A stretch of 64,000 nt of DNA from JAMPXD01 sp041481895. Lineage in GTDB: Bacteria > Desulfobacterota > Desulfuromonadia > Geobacterales > Geobacteraceae. Location: NCBI GenBank assembly GCA_041481895.1, contig JBGPCQ010000002.1, positions 1 through 64,000 on the forward strand, written 5' to 3'. This document shows positions 42,769-50,505 of this stretch, piece by piece (position 1 is the stretch's first letter; each line of letters opens with the position of its first letter). The notes beneath the pieces are model-generated. The model saw only the letters and a list, made by a program, of their open reading frames with translations, ran no database searches and had not been told where the DNA came from. The position numbers and the translations under genes are program-made.

Positions 42769-43398
42769 ATGAAACCTTGTACATTTATTGTTCATTGCAT
42801 CTCGGCACTCGTTATTGTTACAGGTTGCAACTACTATGCAGATGCCCAATTGGCAAATTTAGTCAAACAGATTCATTTAAGCACTGCACTATTGGCACAA
42901 AACAGCGCTGATATCCCGGATATTCTTTTCCCGATAGTCTGCGTTATAACAATAACTTCATGTGCATGCTATCTGTTCAGAGCAAAAAAAGAAATTTTCA
43001 CCAGGTCCACGCTTTTTTCCCAACTCATTGCATATGCCGTTCCCATCTCATATATTCTCAAGTTGTGCCTGAAGTATATTTTCGGCAGAATCACTACGAG
43101 AGCATGGCTGGTTAATCCCGAGCTTTACGGTTTCAACTGGTTTCACGGCGGAGGTATGTATGAAGGGTTTCCTTCCGGGCACATGCTTGTCTTTACGACT
43201 TTGATTGCAGCATTCTGGCGTTTCTATCCCCGTTACAGGTACTCATGCGTAATTTTATTACTGCTCCTGGCAGTTGCTTTAATAGGAACCAATTATCACT
43301 TTCTTGGCGATGTCGTTGCGGGGATGTATCTCGGATTATTTGTTGAAGCGGGCACGTATCAGGTGTTAAATCGTCAGGGCAAGCATTACGTCCCATGA
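42769..43398 (+). CDS. PAP2-superfamily membrane phosphatase (variant motif 1)
   Basis: A 209-residue protein with about five to six membrane helices. PAP2 motifs: KYIFGRITTR (motif 1, ending in Arg without the usual Pro), EGFPSGHMLVF and GTNYHFLGDVVAG (His and Asp; the usual Arg before it is Thr/Asn-rich here). Lipid phosphatase activity is likely but the atypical motif 3 makes it less certain. Composition is AT-rich compared with flanking genes. Start ATG 42769 with GGAAGG 15 bp upstream; an ATG at 42718 is also in frame. Confidence 0.75.
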   Translation: MKPCTFIVHCISALVIVTGCNYYADAQLANLVKQIHLSTALLAQNSADIPDILFPIVCVITITSCACYLFRAKKEIFTRSTLFSQLIAYAVPISYILKLCLKYIFGRITTRAWLVNPELYGFNWFHGGGMYEGFPSGHMLVFTTLIAAFWRFYPRYRYSCVILLLLLAVALIGTNYHFLGDVVAGMYLGLFVEAGTYQVLNRQGKHYVP

Positions 43399-43483
43399 GA
43401 CAATTCTCCACAATCTCCGTCTCCGCAAATCCGTCTTTTCCATATCCCTCCCGGCCTCTTGTATTGTCGAGAATCATTCCTTT

Positions 43484-44182
43484 TTACATGCAGGGGTGGC
43501 TTACGCTGCCATCGTTGATGAGGTCAGCCAGAGCCTCTTCCGCACGCTTCGGCAACAGCGCAAACTGAACTCCAAACCCTACAGGCAGCAGCGAACTGAA
43601 TCTGTTAACCCAGGCTATTCTTCCATGACAGTCGATAACAGCTCCGCCAGGTAATGTAAAAGTAAGCTGGATAACGCTTTTTGGTATTCCGAAATAATCA
43701 GTGCTTAAGAAAGCCCCTCCGACGCCAAGATTATGTATAGTGCACGATATTGATTCATTATTTACTCGATAAACTGCTTTCATGGAGGTTTGCACCCGCT
43801 TTTCCCTCCGATTGATACTCGGCAAAAATGAGCGGGCAACTGAAAGAAAAAAGACTCTATCCAAAGGTTTTGTTAAAAAAACATCGCAACCTGCAGAATA
43901 AGATTTATTTTGATCATCTTCATTACCTTTGGAGGTAACCATAACTACGGGGATAGTGCTGAGGGATGAATCCGACTTAATTGCACGGCAACATTCCGCG
44001 CCGTCCATCTTCGGCATCTGGTAATCCATAAATATGAGATCGGGTCGCTTCTTCTTTATCACCTGCATAGCCTCATGGCCATCCTTTGCCGTTAAAATTT
44101 CCACGGGTGATGATTGAAGAAATTCTTTTTCAATTTCGATAAACATCGAATTGTCGTCGACTAGAAGTATAGTCCCATTCAT
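43484..44182 (-). CDS. Receiver-PilZ response regulator
   Basis: A 232-residue protein starting at MNGTILLVDDNS (GGAGGTG 5 bp upstream). The receiver has the phospho-Asp in LIFMDYQMPKMDG and FLTKPLDR with the conserved Lys. The PilZ domain begins at RREKR, a fit to the RxxxR c-di-GMP motif, and continues with NLGVGGAFLSTDYFG in place of the usual D/NxSxxG (Ser replaced by Gly). It probably joins phosphorelay input to c-di-GMP binding, and could control motility, matrix or surface behaviour. Its promoter region holds the GTAAAC operator array. Confidence 0.9.
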   Translation of the reverse strand: MNGTILLVDDNSMFIEIEKEFLQSSPVEILTAKDGHEAMQVIKKKRPDLIFMDYQMPKMDGAECCRAIKSDSSLSTIPVVMVTSKGNEDDQNKSYSAGCDVFLTKPLDRVFFLSVARSFLPSINRREKRVQTSMKAVYRVNNESISCTIHNLGVGGAFLSTDYFGIPKSVIQLTFTLPGGAVIDCHGRIAWVNRFSSLLPVGFGVQFALLPKRAEEALADLINDGSVSHPCM

Positions 44183-44313
44183 ACTCACCTCCATTTTGAG
44201 CCTTTCTGGATACATGATTCACCTATACATTTGCAATGAGTGCGCCAAAATAATTTCAATATGATTTTTCAATACGTTGCAGGCAATTAGTCCGGAATGC
44301 ACCAAGAGTGAAT

Positions 44314-44415
44314 GTTAACAAAGTTTACGTTTTCATGGCTTGTGATATGAATAGTCTTGATGGGAGGGGAATTACAGATTATGTAAACAAAGTTTACATT
44401 GTAAATAAAGTTTAC
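44314..44415 (-). promoter_or_regulatory. Three GTAAAC-N3-GTTTAC operators before the receiver-PilZ gene
   Basis: Palindromes at 44415-44401, 44397-44383 and 44328-44314 (first and last with one mismatch), starts 18 and 69 bp apart in transcription direction. TCAAG then GCC, 16 bp apart, lie between the second and third. Order and spacing copy the array at 33319-33421. Confidence 0.75.
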
Positions 44416-44436
44416 TTCTGGAGGGCCAATCGAGGA

Positions 44437-44622
44437 TTAAACAAAAAGCTGAACAGGTGAACAGACATTATCCTTTGAATTGGCCTCTTCTCCACAATTA
44501 AAACATACGACGTTTGGAGTGCCGGTCGTGCGCGCGATCTCTCCTGTCATTTCCTTGCAGCGCAAAACACAGAGGTGGCCTTGGTGCTTCTCCTCACAAC
44601 TGCATGGAGTGTCTTCTCCCAT
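44437..44622 (-). CDS. Small Cys-rich protein
   Basis: A 61-residue protein from the ATG at 44622 with GGGAGGG 5 bp upstream. Cysteines fall as CSC-x8-C-x3-C, then C-x2-C and a final Cys (CSCEEKHQGHLCVLRCKEM, VVCFNCGEEANSKDNVC), like a zinc-binding double knuckle. No known family was recognised. It ends just before the GTAAAC array on the same strand as the receiver-PilZ gene. Confidence 0.7.
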   Translation of the reverse strand: MGEDTPCSCEEKHQGHLCVLRCKEMTGEIARTTGTPNVVCFNCGEEANSKDNVCSPVQLFV

Positions 44623-44773
44623 AACGTCCCTCCCGGGCTGAGATACGGGCCAATTCAATGAGAAATATTACCCTATCATTATACTACCTTTTTCATTGGA
44701 TACATGCGAAAGCACCACTCCTCAATAAAAATTCGGTCGAAGCGAGCTGGAAAAGAATCCAGGCCTCTACAAT

Positions 44774-44811
44774 GAAAAGCCCCGAAAGGATTACCACCTT
44801 CAGGGCTTTTC
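44774..44811. terminator. Terminator at the end of the acyl-CoA island
   Basis: GAAAAGCCC-CGAAAGG pairs with CCTTCAGGGCTTTTC, with T runs on both strands. It lies 30 bp after the stop of the DUF2889 gene and would end the long minus-strand operon. Confidence 0.8.
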
Positions 44812-44841
44812 TCGTAATCCGGAGGATTCTCCGGCCACCCT

Positions 44842-45306
44842 TCACTCCTTATCCGCACGCTGAACCGGGCCGACATACCCGGCACAAGTGCCGCGCAGCT
44901 GCTGATGAATGGTGTCGAGCATCTCCCGTTCATTCTTGATGCCGGCGCTGGCCCGCACATTCAGAGCCAGGGGGAGAAGACCGAGAAGCAGGGTGCGCAC
45001 GTTGCCGCACCCTTCGCTCCCCCCCAGGACCTCCAGGAGTTTCCGGTTCAGCCCTTTGCCGATCGGAAAACCGACCAGCCGGTCCAGGCGGCTCGAGACT
45101 TGGCGGCAGTCGCTGGTCGGTGATTTCCGGAATTCAGCGCGGGCGGAACGGATCGTCAAGGTTTCCCCGTCGGTGACGATCTCCACCAGGATATCGTGGA
45201 ACCGGTCCCGCAGAGTGGCAGTCAGGGCGATCTTGCCATCCTCCCGTTTCATGACGCGGTAGGAGACGTCCCGCTGGAAGTCCTCCATGGTGTTCAACTG
45301 CTGCAT
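44842..45306 (-). CDS. DUF2889 protein
   Basis: A 154-residue protein with the DUF2889 pattern: LTATLRDRFHDILVEIVTDGETLTI, SARAEFRKSPTSDCRQ, LVGFPIGKGLNRKLLEVLGG, GCGNVRTLLLGLLPLAL. The family is common in organisms that degrade aromatic or fatty acids, but its role is unknown. It follows gctB by 22 bp and is the last gene of the operon. Confidence 0.85.
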   Translation of the reverse strand: MQQLNTMEDFQRDVSYRVMKREDGKIALTATLRDRFHDILVEIVTDGETLTIRSARAEFRKSPTSDCRQVSSRLDRLVGFPIGKGLNRKLLEVLGGSEGCGNVRTLLLGLLPLALNVRASAGIKNEREMLDTIHQQLRGTCAGYVGPVQRADKE

Positions 45307-45328
45307 GTGTACACCCCCACGGAAATCG

Positions 45329-46150
45329 TCACCCTTTTTTCACCTTGGGGATGAAGATCTGTTCCGGGTCGAGCACGTCATGGATGATGTAGAGCTCTTG
45401 CCGGGTCGGAGGGAGAGTTTCGCCCGCTACGCGGGAAATGTCAAGATCGAAGTGGCACATCTCGCTGATCTCCGCAGGGCTTTTCCCGGGATGACAGGTA
45501 TCCAGATAGATGCGGCCGGTCTCCTCGTCGAAGCGGAACACCCCGGCCGTACTGATTACGGCGGACGGCCCGCCCCGGTAGGCGGCTCCATACAGCTCCC
45601 GGCGATGGACGAATTCGCCGCCGGGCCACTTCTTCACCCTCCAGCCGGGGCTCGTGATGTAACTGACGTTCGGGGTAAAGCGGCGCTTCTCGTGGACCAT
45701 GATGAATACCGTCCGCCGTGCAAAGGAGTTGATATCAGGGTTGCCGCCGCTGCCAGTCAAGCGCAGTTCGGGATTCAGGTAATCTCCGATCACGGTGGTA
45801 TTGACATTACCGTATTCATCCACTTCGGCCCCGCCGAGGAAACCGAGGTCCACATAGCCCCGCTGGGCGATGCTGAAGGCATCATAGAGGCCGGAAGAAC
45901 GGGATGCCCCCATTTCGCAGCGGGCATCGCCGACGGACGTCGGTATTTCGGGTGGCCGGCCGTCGAGAGTTCCCGCCTCGAAGATGAGCTTCAGGTTCGG
46001 CGCATGGGTCTTCTGAGCCAGCATGATCGCCACCATGGGGAGACCGGTGCCGGCAAAGACGATTTCATTGTCCTGTACTTCGCGGGCTGCGGCGCAGCAC
46101 ATCAGGTCGGCCAGTCCGTATTCTTCCGGAGTCGCATAGTCATTGTGCAT
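45329..46150 (-). CDS. Glutaconate-type CoA-transferase, subunit B
   Basis: A 273-residue family I CoA-transferase beta subunit: EIVFAGTGLPMVAIMLAQ, LIFEAGTLDGRPPEIP (candidate catalytic Glu), EVDEYGNVNTTVIGD, FIMVHEKRRF. It moves CoA between acyl-CoA and a free acid, here perhaps activating isobutyrate, butyrate or another short acid. The ATG at 46150 follows the gctA stop by 2 bp. A longer open frame running to 46906 is an overlap with gctA in another frame and not the real start. Confidence 0.9.
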   Translation of the reverse strand: MHNDYATPEEYGLADLMCCAAAREVQDNEIVFAGTGLPMVAIMLAQKTHAPNLKLIFEAGTLDGRPPEIPTSVGDARCEMGASRSSGLYDAFSIAQRGYVDLGFLGGAEVDEYGNVNTTVIGDYLNPELRLTGSGGNPDINSFARRTVFIMVHEKRRFTPNVSYITSPGWRVKKWPGGEFVHRRELYGAAYRGGPSAVISTAGVFRFDEETGRIYLDTCHPGKSPAEISEMCHFDLDISRVAGETLPPTRQELYIIHDVLDPEQIFIPKVKKG

Positions 46151-46152
46151 GG

Positions 46153-47124
46153 TCACTGCCCCCTTTTCACGCCGGTCGAGTAGTTCAACGCGGTATTGGC
46201 CTTGAGTGAAATCATGCGCGGCCAACCCAGCTTTTCCAGGTAACTCATATGGTCCTGCCCGTAAATCCACTCCCTGGCGAAGGCATCGAATCCCTCCTGA
46301 GTGCGGGTTTTGCCGTAGAAGTCTTTGAGGAAAGCCCCGTCCACATCGTAGCGGCCGAACATGCCCGTCGGATGAGCGCCAAAGGGGCACTCCAGGATAT
46401 AATCCACCTCGAAGCTCGGGATGGTGTTCTGGTCGGCATTGCGGCGCAGGTACTCCTCCGGAACAATTTCTTCTGCCATGACGATGGTGATGTCGGCCGC
46501 CCTGGCCGCCTCGGGATCGGAATAATACTGGCCGTTGACCCGCACCGTACCGTCTTCGCCTACCTGCTGGACACACATGAGAGCCACATCCACCTTCACC
46601 GCCGGAATGAGCACCTGCGAGCCGGCGCCGAAGAAGGGGTCCTCGGTGAACTGGTACTTGTGCCTGGCGATGCGGGGATCCCTGCCGTCGCGCAGACCCG
46701 CCCGCCCCAGCATATCGTACTCCGGATTGTGGATATCGGTCCCGAGCGCGGTCTGGGTCACGGCATAGGGCGCCCCCGCAGCCGCGGCGGCGAAGCGGAA
46801 CATCATCTCGGCGTGGCTGTAGTCCTCGACGATGATCTCCTTGTTCCCTACCTTGCGGGAGAGATTGGCGCCGTATTTGCCGTACAGCTCGTGGCCGATC
46901 CAGCATGATTCCCAGATATCGACGCAGCCGGCACCCACCAGGAACTCGGTGTGGGAACCGCCCTGCACCTCAATCAGGTGGAGACCCTTGCGGTTTTGCC
47001 GGATCAGCTCATAGACCACGGCGAACGGCCGGCGCCAGATGGTGAAGCCGGAAAAGGTCAGGGTAGAGCCGTCCCTGATGATCTCGGCCGCCTGCTGCAA
47101 CGTGATGCGCTTACTGGTGCTCAT
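46153..47124 (-). CDS. Glutaconate-type CoA-transferase, subunit A
   Basis: A 323-residue alpha subunit: TLTFSGFTIWRRPFAVVYEL, IEVQGGSHTEFLVGAG, FFGAGSQVLIPAVKVDVAL and QVGEDGTVRVNGQYYSD. AAAAGGAGG precedes the ATG. It forms a heteromer with subunit B, coded 2 bp downstream. The true substrate is uncertain; the surrounding beta-oxidation and isobutyryl-CoA mutase genes favour a short or branched acyl-CoA over glutaconyl-CoA. Confidence 0.9.
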   Translation of the reverse strand: MSTSKRITLQQAAEIIRDGSTLTFSGFTIWRRPFAVVYELIRQNRKGLHLIEVQGGSHTEFLVGAGCVDIWESCWIGHELYGKYGANLSRKVGNKEIIVEDYSHAEMMFRFAAAAAGAPYAVTQTALGTDIHNPEYDMLGRAGLRDGRDPRIARHKYQFTEDPFFGAGSQVLIPAVKVDVALMCVQQVGEDGTVRVNGQYYSDPEAARAADITIVMAEEIVPEEYLRRNADQNTIPSFEVDYILECPFGAHPTGMFGRYDVDGAFLKDFYGKTRTQEGFDAFAREWIYGQDHMSYLEKLGWPRMISLKANTALNYSTGVKRGQ

Positions 47125-47150
47125 GCATTCCTCCTTTTTGAAAAATCTTT

Positions 47151-47336
47151 CACCACGGAGACACGGAGGATAATCGTGAAACCGAATTAGCGGTAATGCA
47201 CTGGGTATTCAGTATTAAAAGCGTTCAGATTCCAATCAACAAGATGATTTTGGTTTTTGACCCGTTTTGGCCTTAACATCACTCCAAAAAACGCTTTTGT
47301 TTTTAGTTTTCTCCGTGTCTCCGTGTCTCCGTGGTG
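47151..47336. repeat. Inverted-terminus element (CACCACGGAGACACGGAG), copy 1
   Basis: CACCACGGAGACACGGAG at 47151-47168 is perfectly inverted at 47319-47336. The AT-rich interior of 150 bp has no gene. A related element lies at 53833-53991. Both fill gaps between genes of the acyl-CoA operon. Confidence 0.75.
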
Positions 47337-47346
47337 GTTTCTCGCT

Positions 47347-48504
47347 TCAGGCGAAGTTGCGCAGGATCTCCCGTGAGATGATCACCCTCTGAATTTCATT
47401 GGTTCCCTCGTAAATCGAGGTGATCCGGGCATCGCGGGCGAACCGCTCCACCGGGAAATCCTGCGTGTAGCCGTAGCCGCCGAGCATTTGCACAGCCTTG
47501 TAGCAGGCATTATTTGCCGCCTCGGTGGCGAACATCTTGGCCATGGAAGCCTCTTTAGCGAAGGATTTCCCCGTCTCCTTGCGGAAGGCGGCGCTCATCA
47601 GGAGCAGCCGGGCCGCCTCCAGTTCGGTGTAGGCATCGGCGATCATCCACTGGATCGCCTGGAAGTTGCTGATCTTCTGGCCGAACTGCACCCGCTCCGT
47701 GGCATACCTGGTGGCAAAGTCCATGGCCGCCAGCCCCACACCGAGTCCGAGAGAACCGATCCCGATCCGCCCGCCAGCCAGTTCGGCCACGGCAATCCGG
47801 AAGCCGTCATTGAGTTTCCCCATCAGGGCGCTTTTGGGGATGCGACAGTTGTCGAAGACCAATTCGTTGGTAGCGGAAGCGCGCTGCCCCATTTTATGCT
47901 CTTCCTTGCCAATGATGAGACCGGGCGTTCCAGCCTCGATAAGGAAGCAGCTGATCCCCTTCCCCTTCGGCGCATCCTTGTCGGTTACCGCCCAGACTAC
48001 GAAGACCCCGGCATAGGGAGCGCTGGTGATAAATATCTTGGAGCCGTTCAGCACGAAATCATCCCCGTCCGTCACGGCCCGGGTGCACATGGCCGACGGA
48101 TCGGAACCTGCGCCGGTCTCGGTAAGTCCGAAACTCCCCGCCGCATACTCACCGGAACAGATCCTGGGGATGTAGGCCTGCTTCTGTTCCTCGGAGCCGA
48201 CCGCCTGGATCACTTCGCAGACCATGTTGTTGACCGACACGGTCACCGCCGTCGAGGCGCACGCCCGGGCAATCTCGACCATCGCAGCGCTGAAAGCCAC
48301 CACCCCGGCCTCGGAACCGCCGTAAGCATCCTGGACATTCAAACCCATGAAGCCCAGTTCGGCCAGCTTTTTCAGGTTGGCAAGGAACGCCGGCTGGTCC
48401 CCTTCCCGGTCAAGCTTGGCTGCCAGCGGTTCCAGCTCGGCCCTGGCGAATTCCCGGGCGGTCTCCTGGATCAATTTCTGCTCTTCAGTCAGTTCAAGAT
48501 ACAT
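47347..48504 (-). CDS. Acyl-CoA dehydrogenase (short/medium chain)
   Basis: A 385-residue FAD enzyme with the full family set: AAGSFGLTETGAGSDPSAM (FAD/substrate loop), FVLNGSKIFIT, GQRASATNELVFDNCRIP, LGGYGYTQDFPVERFARDAR and IYEGTNEIQRVIISREIL, whose Glu is the catalytic base as in butyryl-CoA dehydrogenase. It introduces the 2,3-double bond and passes electrons to EtfAB, coded next upstream. AGAGGAGG precedes the ATG. A branched-chain substrate is possible. Confidence 0.95.
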   Translation of the reverse strand: MYLELTEEQKLIQETAREFARAELEPLAAKLDREGDQPAFLANLKKLAELGFMGLNVQDAYGGSEAGVVAFSAAMVEIARACASTAVTVSVNNMVCEVIQAVGSEEQKQAYIPRICSGEYAAGSFGLTETGAGSDPSAMCTRAVTDGDDFVLNGSKIFITSAPYAGVFVVWAVTDKDAPKGKGISCFLIEAGTPGLIIGKEEHKMGQRASATNELVFDNCRIPKSALMGKLNDGFRIAVAELAGGRIGIGSLGLGVGLAAMDFATRYATERVQFGQKISNFQAIQWMIADAYTELEAARLLLMSAAFRKETGKSFAKEASMAKMFATEAANNACYKAVQMLGGYGYTQDFPVERFARDARITSIYEGTNEIQRVIISREILRNFA

Positions 48505-48544
48505 GCCGCCTCCTCTGTTCCAACCAATTCTGCCGGGTTCGTCT

Positions 48545-49459
48545 TCATTTCTGTACCCTGGCTGTCAACGCCGGCACGAACTGCATGACATCGGCCACCA
48601 CCAGCACATCCGCCACCTCGCCGATCGGAGCATCCTTGTCCTTGTTGATGGCAACGATGAAATCGGACTTCTTCATCCCTGCCAGGTGCTGGATGGCGCC
48701 GCTGATGCCGCAGGCCACGTACAGCTTCGGACCGACGGTCTGGCCGGTGGTCCCAACCTGGTGGTCATGCTCGACCCAGCCGGCATCGACCACCGGCCGG
48801 CTCGCGCCGAGCTCGCCGCCGAGAGCCCTGGCCAGGGCGGCGATGACCGGGACGTTGTCCTTCTTGCCGATGCCGCGCCCGGCGCTGACGATCACCTCGG
48901 CTCGCGCCAGGTCGACCCCCCTGGCTTCCGCCGGCTCGTAACCGACAAATTCCACCTTGCCGGTGCCGGCGATCTCCAGCTTTTCCAGCTGCGGCGTCCC
49001 CTGCGGTTCGCCCGGAGGGGTGAAGGCTCCGGCCTGGATGGTCAGAACAGCTTTCGCTGTGGCTGGCTTGACAGTGCGACGCATCTTGGCGTTGCAGCAG
49101 CCCACTTCAAAGCCATTTTCATTTACGCCGGTGACTTCAGACACCTGGCCGACCTTCAACGCCGCGGCTACCCGCGGCGCCAGATCCCAGCCGTAGGATG
49201 AATGGACAAATACGATATAATCGGGATCTTCCTTTGCCGCCGCCGCCAGAACCAGCGTCTTGTGCAAGTCGGGGTTATATTCGCCATAGCTGACGGCATC
49301 GGCCAGGTAGACCTTGCCGCTGTAACGGGGGACATTGGCCGCATCACCGATAAGGAGCATGGCGGTGTCGGCCCCCAGTCTGTCCGCAAAGGCCAGCAGC
49401 TCATAGCTGGAATCGAGGAGTTTTCCTTCCCGGTATTCGCAGATGAGTAAAGCTTTCAT
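48545..49459 (-). CDS. etfA: Electron transfer flavoprotein, alpha subunit
   Basis: A 304-residue protein starting at MKALLICEYREGKL, with GGAGG 5 bp upstream. The FAD domain is visible in the C-terminal half: VIVSAGRGIGKKDNV, GASRPVVDAGWVEHDHQVG, KLYVACGISGAIQHLAGM, AINKDKDAPIGEVADV. It accepts electrons from the two acyl-CoA dehydrogenases with EtfB. The overall set contains no sign of an electron-bifurcating partner. Confidence 0.95.
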   Translation of the reverse strand: MKALLICEYREGKLLDSSYELLAFADRLGADTAMLLIGDAANVPRYSGKVYLADAVSYGEYNPDLHKTLVLAAAAKEDPDYIVFVHSSYGWDLAPRVAAALKVGQVSEVTGVNENGFEVGCCNAKMRRTVKPATAKAVLTIQAGAFTPPGEPQGTPQLEKLEIAGTGKVEFVGYEPAEARGVDLARAEVIVSAGRGIGKKDNVPVIAALARALGGELGASRPVVDAGWVEHDHQVGTTGQTVGPKLYVACGISGAIQHLAGMKKSDFIVAINKDKDAPIGEVADVLVVADVMQFVPALTARVQK

Positions 49460-49557
49460 AGAAGCCTCCATAAGCGCGGGAGAACGGAAGCTCGGAAGGC
49501 TGGAAGGAGATAAAATCTACCTTCCGCGCTTCCGCGCTTCAGATTTCCGCTCCATAA

Positions 49558-50334
49558 CTACCGCAGTACGGTAGTTTTTTCTTTGAGGATGGCGATCAGC
49601 TTGTCGGCCAGTTCGCCGACGTCCCCTTCGAGGACGATTCCCCCCCCCTTCTTCGCCGGCGGGTAGAATCGCGCAGTCACCGCCAGTGCCTCCTCATGCA
49701 GCAGATCAGCCACCGGAACGGTGACCAGTTCCTTCTTCTTCGCCTTCATGATATTGGGAAGGGTGGGGTAGCGGGGAACGTTGAGCCCCATCTGACAAGT
49801 AACCAGCGCCGGGGTCCGCAGTTTGACGACCCCCTTGATGCCCCCTTCCAGCTCCCGCTTGGCGGTAATTACGCCATCGGCGAAAGCAAAACCCACCAGG
49901 GTGGTTGTGCAGGCAAATCCCAACCGTTCGGCCACGGTCACCCCCACCTGGGCTGAGCCGCGGTCCTGGGACTGCATTCCGGTGAAGATCAGGTCGAACC
50001 CCTTGTCTTTGGCAAAGGCGGCGATGATCGCGGCGATCTGCCATGGGTCTTTCAGGGCGGCGGCCGGGTCCCGGACCTGCACCGCCCGGTCGCACCCCAT
50101 GGCCAGCGCCTTCTTGAGGGCCTCGACGATCCGGTCGGGGCCGATGGAGAGAACCGTCAGATCAGCCTCATCGCCAAGCTGCTCCCGAAGCTGCACCGCC
50201 TGCTCCACTGCGTACTCATCATATTCGTTCATCCGGAACGCCAGGTCGGTGTCACTGAACCAGACGCCGGCACTATCGGGCTTGAAGCGAGACTCCATGT
50301 CCGGAACCTGCTTCACGCAGACAAGTATTTTCAT
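49558..50334 (-). CDS. etfB: Electron transfer flavoprotein, beta subunit
   Basis: A 258-residue protein: MKILVCVKQVPDMESRF, NEYDEYAVEQAVQLRE, the AMP-binding VLSIGPDRIVEALKKALAMG, and GMQSQDRGSAQVGVTVAERL. CAGGAGG precedes the ATG. The EMO-type oxidoreductase gene lies upstream, separated by a dispersed palindromic element. With EtfA it carries electrons from acyl-CoA dehydrogenases to the membrane. Confidence 0.95.
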   Translation of the reverse strand: MKILVCVKQVPDMESRFKPDSAGVWFSDTDLAFRMNEYDEYAVEQAVQLREQLGDEADLTVLSIGPDRIVEALKKALAMGCDRAVQVRDPAAALKDPWQIAAIIAAFAKDKGFDLIFTGMQSQDRGSAQVGVTVAERLGFACTTTLVGFAFADGVITAKRELEGGIKGVVKLRTPALVTCQMGLNVPRYPTLPNIMKAKKKELVTVPVADLLHEEALAVTARFYPPAKKGGGIVLEGDVGELADKLIAILKEKTTVLR

Positions 50335-50383
50335 CGTAACCTCCTGCTTTTGGCTTTTCGGTTTTTGTTCGCGACGCCGGCCC

Positions 50384-50505
50384 GGAAAACGTGGATTTTT
50401 TGCAAGGTCAAGGCGATCGAGGGATGACGCGGAGACGTAGCAGCGCTACGTCGCACAAGGAATCCCGAAGATCAACGCAGAGATTGCGGAAAAGCCGCGT
50501 TTTCC
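50384..50505 (+). repeat. Dispersed palindromic element, copy 3
   Basis: Outer arms GGAAAACG and CGTTTTCC; central hairpin GACGTAGC-AGC-GCTACGTC, followed by GCACAAGG. It overlaps the last 11 codons of the EMO-type gene and supplies its stop codon. Confidence 0.9.

Noticed and set aside
45329..46906. 525-codon frame covering gctB and part of gctA
   Set aside because: Only the part from 46150 matches CoA-transferase B; the upstream part is gctA read in another frame.
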